A stretch of DNA of 64,000 bases, taken from the NCBI RefSeq assembly GCF_003086295.3, contig NC_092055.1, positions 127,573,484 through 127,637,483 of the forward strand, given 5' to 3'. Source of the DNA: Arachis hypogaea (Eukaryota > Streptophyta > Magnoliopsida > Fabales > Fabaceae). Positions 23,971 to 33,741 of this stretch are shown here, piece by piece. Below the pieces are notes generated by a model. That model was not told the origin of the DNA, did not search any database, and saw only the letters and a list, made by a program, of their open reading frames with translations. The number at the start of each line of letters is the position of its first letter. Position 1 is the stretch's first letter. The position numbers were made by a program, and so were the translations under genes.

Positions 23971-26900
23971 ATGGATCTAAGTAGAAATGAACAGTCTAGG
24001 AGGACTCTGGGGTCATATGCTAACCCCTCTACTGCTTCATATGGGAATAGTATGTGCATACCCTCCATTGGAGTCAGTAGCTTTGAGTTGAATCCTCAAC
24101 TCATTATCATGGTGCAGCAAAGTTGCCAGTATTCCGGTCTTCCACAGGAAGAACCTACAGAGTTTCTGGCACAATTTTTACAAATTGCTGACACAGTACA
24201 TGATAAGGAAATAGATCAGGATGTCTACAGACTATTACTGTTTCCGTTTGCTGTAAAAGATCAAGCTAAGAGGTGGTTAAATAACCAACCTAAGGCCAGC
24301 ATAAGGACATGGAAACAGCTGACAGAAAAATTCCTGAATCAATACTTTCCCCCAAAACGGATGACACAGCTAAGGCTGGACATCCAAGGCTTCAAACAAA
24401 GAGATAAGGAATCTCTTTATGATGCCTGGGAGAGATACAGAGAGATGCTACGAAAATGCCCCTCTGAAATATTTTCAGAGTGGGTTCAGTTAGACATCTT
24501 CTATTATGGGCTTACAGAAAGAGCTCAAATCTCTTTAGATTGCTCAGTTGGTGGATCTATCCACATGAGAAAGACAATTGAAGAAGCTCAAGAGCTCATT
24601 GATACAGTTGCTAGAAATCATCATCTGTACTTACGCAGTGACCCTTCCATGAAAGAAGAGGTTAAAACAGTAACTGTTGAACTCAGTCCTGCAGAGCAAG
24701 CTGCTGAATTCAATCAGCAATTGGATTTTCTAACAAAGCAGTTAGCTGAATTCAAAGATAAACTACAAGAGACAAGGACAGCTAATATAAACATGGAAGT
24801 ACAATTAAAGCAAATAAGGCAGCAGCTGTCAAAACAAATAACAGAAGAATGCCAAGCAGTTCAACTAAGAAGTGGGAAAGCACTAAATACCCCACTTCAA
24901 AGCAGCAGGAAAACAAGAAATGAGCAAACCACCCAAAATCCATCTGAGGACAGTAAGAGCCCAGGGAAAAATAATTCTAGCGCCAAGACGCCAGAAGTTG
25001 GGTGGAAGGCTGGCGCTGAACGCCCAGACCATGCTCAGGACTGGCGTTCAACGCCAGAAACAAGCAAGGATTTGGCGTTGAACGCCCAAAATGGGCAAGA
25101 TCTGGCGCTGAACGCCCAAAATGGGCACACTTCTGGCGTTCAAACGCCAGGAACAGATGAGGAGCTGGCGTCTAACGTCACTCCAGCTTTTAACTCTGGC
25201 ACTCCATTGCCAGTGAGGGATCAGACACACACAAGTGCTGATGACAACCCCTCTAAAAAGGCTTCTTCAACCACTTCTGTAGGCAATAAACCTACAGCAA
25301 CTAAGGTTGAGGAATATAAAGCCAAGATACCTTATCCTCAAAAACTCCGGAAAGAGGAGCAGGATAAGCAATTTGTTTGCTTTGCAGATTATCTCAGGAC
25401 TCTTGAAATAAAGATTCCATTTGCAGAGGCACTTGAGCAAATACCTTCTTATGCCAAGTTCATGAAAGAGATCTTGAGCCATAAGAAGAATTGGAGAGAA
25501 ACTGAAAGAGTTCTCCTCACTGAAGAATGCAGTGCAGTCATTCTGAAAAGCTTTCCTGAAAAGCTTAAAGACCCTGGGAGTTTTCTGATACCATGCACAT
25601 TAGAAGGTAATTGCACCAAGACAGCTTTATGTGATCTTGGGGCAAGCATCAACCTAATACCTGCATCCACTATCAGAAAGCTTGGTTTAACTGAAGAAGT
25701 TAAACCAACCCGGATATGTCTCCAACTTGCTGATGGCTCCATTAAATACCCATCAGGCGTGATTGAAGACATGATCGTCAGAGTTGGGCCATTCGCCTTT
25801 CCCACTAACTTTGTAGTGCTGGAAATGGAGGAGCACAAGAGTGCTACTCTCATTCTAGGAAGACCCTTCCTAGCAACTGGACGAACCCTCATTGATGTCC
25901 AACAAGGGGAAATAACCCTGAGAGTCAATGATGATGAGTTTAAGTTGAATGCTGTCAAAGCCATGCAGCATCCAGACATATCAAAAGACTACATGAAAGT
26001 TGATCTTGTTGACTCCTTGGTAGAAGATATCAACATGGCTGAGAGTCTCGAATCAGAGTTAGAAGACATCTTTAAAAATGTTCAGCCTAATTTGGAGGAT
26101 TCAGAGGAGATGAAAGAGCCTCTGAAATTTCCTCTGGAAGAGGAAAAACCTCCTAAACCCGAGCTCAAACCATTACCACCATCCCTGAAATATGTATTTC
26201 TGGGAGAAGGTGATACTTTTCCAGTGATCATAAGCTCTGCTTTAAATCCACAGGAAGAGGAAGCACTTATTCAAGTGCTAAGGACACACAAGACAGCTCT
26301 TGGGTGGTCCATAGGTGACCTTAAGGGCATAAGCCCAGCTAGATGCATGCACAAAATCTTATTGGAGGATAATGCTAAACCAGTGGTTCAACCACAAAGG
26401 CGGCTAAATCCAGCCATGAAGGAAGTGGTGCAGAAAGAGGTCACCAAATTACTAGAGGCTGGGATTATTTATCCTATTTCTGATAGCCCCTAGGTGAGCC
26501 CTGTCCAAGTCGTCCCAAAAAAGGGAGGCATGACAGTGATTCATAATGAAAAAAATGAACTGGTTTCTACAAGAACAGTTACAGGGTGGCGCATGTGTAT
26601 TGACTACAGAAGGCTCAATACAGCCACCAGAAAGGATCATTTTCCTTTACCATTCATAGACCAGATGCTAGAAAGACTGGCAGGTCATGATTATTACTGC
26701 TTTTTGGATGGCTACTCAGGCTATAACCAGATTGCAGTAGATCCCCAAGATCAAGAGAAAACAGCATTCACATATCCATCTGGAGTGTTTGCTTATAGAA
26801 GGATGCCATTTGGGCTATGTAATGCGCCTGCAACCTTCCAGAGATGCATGCTCTCTATTTTCTCTGATATGGTGGAAAAATTTCTGGAAGTCTTCATGGA

Positions 26901-29049
26901 TGACTTCTCAGTATATGGAGACTCATTCAGCTCCTGTCTTGATCACCTAAAACTTGTTCTGAAGAGATGCCAAGAGACCAACCTAGTTTTAAACTAGGAA
27001 AAATGTCACTTCATGGTGACTGAAGGGATTGTCCTTGGGCATAAAATCTCAAACAAGGGAATAGAGGTGGATCAAGCAAAAATAGAGGTAATTGAAAAAT
27101 TACCACCACCTGCCAATGTTAAGGCAATCAGAAGCTTTCTGGGGCATGCAGGATTCTATAGGAGGTTTATAAAAGATTTTTCAAAAATCGCAAAACCTCT
27201 AAGTAATCTGCTAGCTGCTGACACGCCATTTGTGTTTGACACAGAGTGTCTGCAGGCGTTTGAAACGCTGAAAGCTAAGCTGGTCACAGCACCAGTTATT
27301 TCTGCACCAGACTGGACATTACCATTTGAGCTAATGTGTGATGCCAGTGATCACGCCATTGGTGCAGTATTGGGACAGAGGCATGACAAGCTTCTGCACG
27401 TCATTTATTATGCTAGTCGTGTTTTAAATGATGCCCAGAAAAATTACACAACCACAGAAAAAGAATTACTTGCAGTGGTCTACGCCATTAACAAGTTCAG
27501 ATCATACTTAGTAGGATCAAAAGTGATTGTGTATACTGACCACGCTGCTCTTAAATATCTACTCACAAAGCAGGATTCAAAACCCAGGCTCATCAGATGG
27601 GTGTTGCTTCTGCAAGAGTTTGATATAGAAATAAGAGACAGAAAAGGGACAGAGAACCAAGTGGCTGATCATCTGTCCCGGATAGAGCCAGTAGAAGGGA
27701 CGTCCCTCCCCTCTCTTGAGATCTCTGAGACTTTTCCGGATGAGTATTTATTTGCCATTCAGGAAACACCATGGTTTGCCGATATTGCAAACTATAAAGC
27801 TGCAAGGTTCATACCCAAAGAGTACAACAGGCAACAAAAGAAAAAATTAATCACTGATGCAAAGTACTACTTGTGGGATGAACCCTATCTCTTTAAAAGA
27901 TGTGCAGACGGAATAATCCGTAGGTGTGTTCCTAGAGAAGAAGCACAAAGGATCCTATGGCATTGCCATGGATCTCAATATGGAGGCCATTTCGGAGGTG
28001 AGCGAACAGCCACCAAGGTCCTCCAATGTGGCTTCTATTGGCCCACACGCTATAAAGATTCCCGAGAGTTTGTACGTAACTGTGACAATTGCCAAAGAGC
28101 TGGTAATCTGCCTCATGGTTACGCCATGCCTCAACAAGGAATCTTGGAGATTGAGTTGTTTGACGTATGGGGAATTGACTTCATGGGACCTTTCCCACCA
28201 TCATTCTCAAACACTTATATTCTGGTGGCAGTTGACTATGTATCAAAATGGGTTGAGGCCATTGCCACACCCACCAATGATACTAAAACAGTGCTGAAGT
28301 TCCTCCAGAAAAATATCTTCAGCAGGTTTGGGGTCCCTAGAGTACTAATCAGTGATGGGGGCACTCACTTCTGCAACAAACAGCTTTACTCTGCCATGGT
28401 CCGGTATGGGATTCGCCACAAGGTGGCGACTCCATATCATCCACAGACTAATGGACAAGCTGAAGTCTCTAACAGAGAGCTAAAAAGAATCCTAGAACGG
28501 ACTGTAAATACCCGTAGAAAGGATTGGGCAAGAAGCTTGGATGATGCTCTCTGGGCATACAGAACAGCATTCAAGACTCCTATAGGGACCTCTCCATACC
28601 AACTGGTCTATGGTAAGGCATGTCACCTGCCCGTGGAACTGGAACATAAAGCCTACTGGGCAACCAGATTCCTGAACTTTGATGCCAAATTAGTTGGAGA
28701 AAAAAGATTGCTCCAGCTAAATGAGCTAGAGGAATTCAGATTCACTGCTTTCGAAAATGCCAAGCTTTATAAAGAAAAATCACAAAAGTGGCATGACAGA
28801 AAGCTGTCATCTAGAATCTTTGAACCAGGACAAAAGGTTCTGTTGTTTAACTCTAGGCTCAGGCTATTCCCCGGGAAATTGAAGTCCCGGTGGAGGGGAC
28901 CATATGTGATTACAAGTGTATCACCATATGGTTATGTGGAGCTTCAAGATATTGATTCTGATAAGAGGTTCATTATCAATGGACAGAGAATCAAGCACTA
29001 TCTTGAAGGCAATGTTGAGCAAGAGTGCTCAAGGATGAAGCTAGACTAA
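23971..29049 (+). pseudogene. gag-pol: gag-protease-RT-RNase H-integrase polyprotein of element D
   Basis: A single frame of 1,692 codons is broken only by TAG at 26491-26493 and 26995-26997. Gag homology is at residues ~40-210 (PFAVKDQAKRWLNNQP, YFPPKRMTQLRLDIQGFKQ, YDAWERYREMLRKCP). The aspartic protease is near residue 555 (CDLGASINLIPAS), and LGRPFLATGRTLIDV follows. RT has MCIDYRRLN, FLDGYSGYNQI and FMDDFSVYG. RNase H has [11 protein letters not shown]. Integrase has an HHCC finger ([14 protein letters not shown]...CDNCQRAGN) and core [28 protein letters not shown]. No CCHC knuckle is visible in gag. Residues ~340-400 are encoded by CpG-palindrome repeats. Both stops fall where a Trp is expected from family pattern. 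Retrotransposition enzymes acting in virus-like particles and nucleus; this copy cannot make a full product without readthrough. Confidence 0.95.
24983..25190 (+). repeat. CpG palindrome array inside gag coding sequence
   Basis: Six or more units of the type TGGCGTT(C/G)AACGCC(A/C) lie in frame with gag. They encode repeats such as LALNAQNGQDLALNAQNGH. The same palindrome occurs in the LTR and in the pol-ORF3 spacer. Confidence 0.9.
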
Positions 29050-29090
29050 AAGCTCAGCAAGGTCCAGCTAAAGACAATAAAGAAGCGCTT

Positions 29091-29108
29091 GCTGGGAGGC
29101 AACCCAGC
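29091..29108 (+). promoter_or_regulatory. Post-pol hairpin of element D
   Basis: GCTGGG-AGGCAA-CCCAGC, 42 nt after the pol stop codon and preceded by AAGAAGCGCTT. Equivalents with compensatory stem changes lie just after the gag-position ORFs of F (54413-54428) and C (33675-33692). Confidence 0.75.
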
Positions 29109-29258
29109 CATGGGGCATCAATCCTCTAAGCATTTTGCCCTATTTTTATTTTTATTTGTTTATATAAAGTTCATTGATAACAAGGTAAAGAATCAATTGC
29201 ATAAGTTCACAGGGTTACAGAAGGATTCTGCACACAAAACAGAGAAAAAGAGCTCACT

Positions 29259-29525
29259 GGCAAGAAAACGCCAGTAAAAGTCTGTTTTGGGCGTTCAATG
29301 CCCAACAGAAGCATCCACTGGGCGTTGAACGCCAGTGAGGATAGCCATCTGGGCGTTTAACGCCAGATTTACAGCATTCTGGGCGTTCAGAAAAACGCCC
29401 AGTAACAAAGGACTTCCTGGCGTTCAACGCCAGAAGCAGCAGCTGGGCGTTGAACGCCCAGGAGAGGCAGCATTTGGGTGTTGAACGCCCAAAACATGCA
29501 GCGTTTGGGCGTTCAAACGCCAGGA
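29259..29525 (+). repeat. CpG palindrome array between pol and ORF3 of element D
   Basis: About nine units based on GGGCGTT(C/G/T)AACGCC(C/A) at ~25-35 bp spacing. Some units are degenerate or split (GGGCGTTCAGAAAAACGCCC). The units are inverted repeats centred on one base. No ORF is present. Confidence 0.92.
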
Positions 29526-30003
29526 TGGTGGGGAGGAGGTAAATTCATTTTTTCTTCATATTTTTCATTTTAATCTTAATTTTCATGCTTCAATTCATGA
29601 TTTCTTGCATAAACATGTTAAGAACCCTGATTTCTAAAACCCCTAATTTCTAAAAACCCTACCTTAAAAATATCAAATGTATCTTAATCCATAAGCACAA
29701 ACCCTCTTTTTCAAATTCAATCCAACTCTTTTTCAAATTTTCAAAACAAATCTATTTTTTTAACTAATATCTTTTTCAAAATCTAGATTTATCTTTTTCA
29801 AAAATTTTTCATATCTTTTCAATTTTAAACTATATCCTCTCTTATCATATCTTCTATCTTATCTTTTCCAAATCAATCTTTTTATCATATCTTTTCAAAA
29901 TTTTCGAACCCACCCCCCTCCCTTTATATATGGGTTCGGCCTCCACCCTCCTCCATCAACAATTGCACCTAGCTCTCCTTCTATCCCTCTCCTTTCTTTT
30001 CTT
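29526..30003 (+). other. Non-coding spacer upstream of ORF3
   Basis: Pyrimidine- and A-rich with repeated 'CTTTTTCAAA' and 'TATCTTTTC' words. The reading frame opening at 29930 is low-complexity. Confidence 0.6.
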
Positions 30004-30039
30004 TTGCTTGAGGACAAGCAAACCTCTAAGTTTGGTGTG
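30004..30039 (+). promoter_or_regulatory. Hairpin plus PPT-like motif upstream of ORF3
   Basis: Perfect hairpin TTGCTTG-AGGA-CAAGCAA (30004-30021), 5 nt, then TAAGTTTGGTGTG (30027-30039), 22 nt before the ORF3 ATG at 30062. In element F the same module occurs both before ORF3 and directly before the 3' LTR. Confidence 0.8.
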
Positions 30040-30061
30040 TTTATCCGTGATCACTAAGAAC

Positions 30062-31213
30062 ATGGCTCCTAAGGGAAAACAACCCACTTCAAGAGGCAAG
30101 AAAGAGAGCGTTCCAAAACCACTTTGGAATCAAGGGAAGTTCTTATCTAAATAACATTCAGACCATTATTATAAAATAATGGGTCTAAGATCAGTGATCC
30201 CGGAAGTTAGATTCGATCTGAAAGAAGACGAATATCCGGAGATCCAGGAGCAAATTCGAATCAGGAACTGGGAGGTCCTAGCTAATCTTGAAACGAAAGT
30301 GGGAAGGAATATGGTCCAGGAGTTCTATGCTAATATGTGGCATACAGACAGGCAAAGACTATCTGGATCTGATATCTATGACTATCGAACCGTGGTCAGA
30401 GGAAAGATTATTCATACCCACCCTGACAAGATCAGAGAGATCTTAAAGCTACCTCAGCTGAAAGATGACCCAGACTCCTTCAATAGGAGAATGATGAGAA
30501 CAAACAAGAGCCTGGATAAGATTCTAGAAGACATATGCATCCCTGGAGCTAGGTGGACCACCAGCACGAAGGGTGTTCCTAATCAACTCAAAAGAGAAGA
30601 TCTCAAACCAGTGGCCAGAGGCTGGCTGGACTTCATTGGGCATTCTCTGCTGCCCACTAGCAACCGTTCTGAAGTCACTGTTAAAAGAGCAGTGATGATC
30701 CATTGCATCATGATGGGAAAAGAAGTGGAAGTTCATCAACTGATTTCAACTGAATTCTACAAAATTGCTAACAAAAATTCTAAAGAGGCTAGGTTGGCTT
30801 ACCCAAGCTTGATTTCTCTGCTCTACAAGGACGCTGGAGTAAGGATGGGAATAACTGAGTATATCTCAATTGAGAAACCAATCACCAAAGCATCAATGGA
30901 AAAACAACAAGCACAGGATGACCCCATCAAGAAGAAAACACAGGAATTTCTCCCAGAAATCCCTCAATCTGAATATTGGGAGTATCTTGAAACATCAGTT
31001 ACCAAGATGCAAGAAGCTATGGAACAAATAATAAAGGAACAGAAGGAACAAAGTCAAATTCTTTGCTACTTGATTAAAGAACAGGAAGAGCAAGGGCGTG
31101 ACTTGAGGGAATTAAAGCACCAGAAGTTATCTCTTGAAGGACCAAGCACCTCACAGATCCGAGGAACATCCACTTCCCAGAACAAAGGTTGTTCAACTGA
31201 TAAATATAATTGA
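30062..31213 (+). pseudogene. Third ORF of element D (Transposase_32-like, envelope position)
   Basis: ATG at 30062 opens MAPKGKQPTSRGKKESVPKP. A TAA at 30152-30154 interrupts the frame, and it continues openly from 30155 (344 codons from the Met at 30179). Conserved blocks shared with the ORF at 52430-53578 are VIPEVxF, EYPEI, WEVL, MVQEFYAN, DYRTVVRG, DICIPGARW, LKPVARGWLDFI, PTSNRSEVT and MGKEVEVHQLI. A Gln/Glu-rich coiled-coil-like region follows at about residues 240-330. The last residues run into LTR sequence after a deletion at 31192, so the native C-terminus is lost. Role unknown; such ORFs are often called envelope-like, but no signal peptide or membrane segment is visible. Confidence 0.85.
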
Positions 31214-31373
31214 CTTCCTGACTAAGAATTGCAAGATAACCATAGATTGCTTCAAACTAACAATCTCCGTGGGATTCGACCCTTACTCACGTAAGGTATT
31301 ACTTGGACGACCCAGTGCACTTGCTTGTTAGTGGTACGAGTTGTGAAAAGTGTGATTCACAATTCGTGCACCA
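31192..31373 (+). repeat. Remnant of 3' LTR of element D
   Basis: 182 bp nearly identical to 23076-23257, ending ...GTGCACCA. It is joined directly to ORF3 coding sequence. Confidence 0.95.
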
Positions 31374-31378
31374 GTCTC

Positions 31379-32170
31379 CTTATTTAATTTGCTCTTTTTC
31401 TTTTCTTTTTCTCTTTCTCTTTTTTTTTTAAATAGAAAAATAAACATAACTTATCAATGCACATGGATTTTTAATTTTTCTAGTCTCACATGAGTAGGTA
31501 CCCAAATTCCAAATATTTTATCAAATTAAAAATATAACACATTCCCTTATTAACCCATGTTCCCACAGTTTCTCCACACTTAATTAACACACTATCTTAA
31601 GCTAACCAAAGATTCAATTGGGATAATTAATTTGTTTTCCGCTTAAGGCTAGTGATGTGGTAAAATATAGAACAAATGGGATTAAAAAGCTTAAGGTGGC
31701 TAACAAGGGTGATGTAAAGGGTAGGCTTATTTGGGATAAGTGAGTTAAAATCAAATAATGACCTCAATCATATGCAAACGTGTAAATACACTAAATATTG
31801 GACATATAGACTGAAACAAAGTAAAGATCACAATTATAGAGAAGTAAACACACAAGAATAAAATATTTATGGTCAAATAATGTAACCATATAAATAAGCT
31901 CAAATCTCACAGGTTGTGTGTTCTTTAGCTCAAAAACCATGTTCCAAATACAACTTCAAACAAGTTTTAATAGAAAAGTTTTTAATTTAAATTAGTGAAA
32001 TACTATAAAATTTCTTGAAAAAGAAAATATTACTTCAACCAAGTAGTAACTAAATGCATAAAATCAAACAAATATGCAATCAAATATGTAGATGCAACAA
32101 TAAACAAATAAAGAAAATAAGAGTATTGGTGTTGAAAAGAAGGTAACAAACCCCTGGAAGTCGGTATCGA
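31379..32170 (-). other. Interior of element C, non-coding
   Basis: AT-rich continuation of C after the D insertion. In F the third ORF occupies the corresponding position, but none is readable here. Confidence 0.6.
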
Positions 32171-32206
32171 CCTCCTCACACTTAAAGATTGCGCCGTCCT
32201 CGGTGC
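32171..32206 (-). promoter_or_regulatory. Second hairpin/PPT-like module of element C
   Basis: The minus strand reads GCACCG-AGGA-CGGCGC (32206-32191; one A:C mismatch in a 6-bp stem), 3 nt, then CTTTAAGTGTGAGGAGG (32187-32171). It is nearly the same as the module beside the 3' LTR at 21067-21104 but lies ~1.5 kb of native sequence upstream of it. Confidence 0.75.
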
Positions 32207-32209
32207 ATG

Positions 32210-32320
32210 CTAAGATGTACAGGTGGATGGGGGTTGTGGTTCCTCAGCTGGGGATCTTTTTGTTCCTTTTCTTGCCGGTAGTTTGGGAGTAGCTTTCTCT
32301 TTACTCTTCTTGGTGGCCAT
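32210..32320 (-). CDS. Small basic ORF in element C (36 aa)
   Basis: ATG at 32320, stop TAG at 32210-32212. The sequence is MATKKSKEKATPKLPARKGT then KRSPAEEPQPPSTCTS, lysine-rich then Pro/Glu-rich. Its start resembles the basic N-termini of the third ORFs in D (MAPKGKQ) and F (MAPKTGESSRRGKGK). It may therefore be the stump of an envelope-position ORF whose body is lost. It could be chance. Confidence 0.3.
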   Translation of the reverse strand: MATKKSKEKATPKLPARKGTKRSPAEEPQPPSTCTS

Positions 32321-33097
32321 CCTGAAAAGGGAAAAAGAAAGCAACTTTTAAAGCTAAGGGTTAGAGCAAGGAAGAGAGCGGGAAAGGTGGTAATCAATGC
32401 ACAATAAAAGATGAATGATGTCAACACATGGTCATAACTACATGTGAAAAATCATCAATGGAAATATAGAAAGTGCATGTAATGACAATTGAATGCAAGA
32501 TGTTTATTGGCATGCTGGCAAAGGCATGAGTAGCATAGATCAAGCATTCAATGTCCAAGTTAGATTACCAAGTCTTTCAAACTAACAACATGTTTGTAAT
32601 AACAATTATATTTTTAAGTAATAAAATATAAAAAGGGTTTTGTGAAAAGCAAGCATTTAGAGTAGTAGATAGAAAGAAATCGAAAAAATAGTGCATAATG
32701 CCATACGGGCTTTTTTACAAACACATAGCAAGCATGGTAAATAAGCTATTGAAAGTATTAAATTGAACATGCAAGCAACCCTTTAAAAAGTAATATATAA
32801 TTGTCAAACAATTTCATAATAACTCACAAGAAAATAATTACCCAATTAAATTTTTTGAACACCAATATAAAAATAACAAATTTAGAAAAGAAAATAAAAA
32901 TATGCACAAAATGAAAAAAAAATACAATGAATGAAAATATGCAAATAAATTAAGTAAAATAGAATGTAAGTGAAAAAGGATGAGAAGTTAAAAAGATGAA
33001 GTAAAAAGAAAGTAAGAAAGGAGAGAGAAAGAAGAGAAGATAGAAGAAATTAGGAGTAGAGAAGAAAAGATAAGATAGTTGGCACTAATCTGGATAA
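32321..33097 (-). other. Interior of element C, non-coding
   Basis: A-rich sequence with purine runs at about 32990-33080. No ORF supported. Confidence 0.6.
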
Positions 33098-33520
33098 GTT
33101 GTGGGACACAGGCGACGCGGTCGTGTGGGTGACGCGGTCGCGTGGTGCGCGATAAGGTTGGTGACGCAGATGCGTGGGGCACGCGATTGCGAGACTTGAT
33201 TTGTGCTAGTGGCGCGAGTGTAGCCTCGCGGTCGCACAACTCTCTGTTCAAAACTTAGTATTGCCAAAATCCAGGGTGACACGGTCGCGTGGTCGATGCG
33301 ATCGCGTGAGTGGCCATCATGGGGATATGACGCGGTCGTGTGGGAGGCATTTTTTACCACATGACGCAGTCGCGTCAGCGACGCGGTCGCGTGGGGTCAA
33401 ATTATGCTAAAGGCGCGCCTCCAGCCACGCTCTCGTGTGACTTTCTGTTCGATTTCTTTTCTTCCCAATGCACTGGTGACGCGAACGCGTCAGCGACGCT
33501 GCCGCGTCGCTTGCGTGCTT
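33098..33520 (-). repeat. CpG-rich ACGCGGTCGCGT palindrome array of element C
   Basis: GACGCGGTCGCGTG and variants (GTGACGCGGTCG, GACGCAGTCGCGTC, GACGCGAACGCGTC) recur about ten times in a tract that is strikingly GC/CpG-rich against AT-rich flanks. The unit is an inverted repeat ACGCG-NN-CGCGT. It occupies the same relative place (after the gag-position ORF) as the GGCGTTNAACGCC array of D and F. Confidence 0.88.
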
Positions 33521-33674
33521 TTTTTTTAAATCTGAAATATGCAGTATGCAGAATGTAAAATGCAGATGTGGATGGTATGAATAAATCCAGGTTCAATAAA
33601 AAATAGAATAAAATAAAATGAAAAACAAACAAAACGAAATAAAATTAAAATTGAGAAAGGAATGATTATACCAT

Positions 33675-33692
33675 GGTGGGTTGTCTCCCACC
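33675..33692 (-). promoter_or_regulatory. Post-gag hairpin of element C
   Basis: The minus strand reads GGTGGG-AGACAA-CCCACC, about 50 nt after the stop of the gag-position ORF (33742). It matches the post-pol hairpin of D and that of F with compensatory stem changes. Confidence 0.75.
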
Positions 33693-33741
33693 TAGCACTT
33701 TTAGTTAGAGTCCTTAAGTTGGACATTTGGTGAGCTCCCTG

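Larger units (their letters stand above)
21727..31373 (+). mobile_element. FIDEL-like Athila-type gypsy element D, 3' LTR truncated
   Basis: A 5' LTR (21727-23257), PBS, leader, gag-PR-RT-RNase H-IN, spacer with palindrome array and third ORF are present, all on the plus strand. The 3' LTR is reduced to its last 182 bp (31192-31373, aligning to 23076-23257). The target duplication is GTCCC (21722-21726) versus GTCTC (31374-31378), 4 of 5. A deletion therefore removed the end of the third ORF, the 3' hairpin/PPT and 1.35 kb of LTR after insertion. Domain order with RNase H before integrase and a tRNA-Asp-like PBS fit the Athila lineage of Ty3/gypsy. Confidence 0.95.

Noticed and set aside
29259..29525. 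Regularly spaced palindromic repeats resembling a CRISPR array
   Set aside because: Repeat units are only ~13 bp, vary in sequence and spacing, occur inside a plant retrotransposon, and there are no cas genes.
33085..33360. Arg/His-rich minus-strand ORFs over the CpG array
   Set aside because: Composition follows directly from the ACGCGGTCGCGT repeats.
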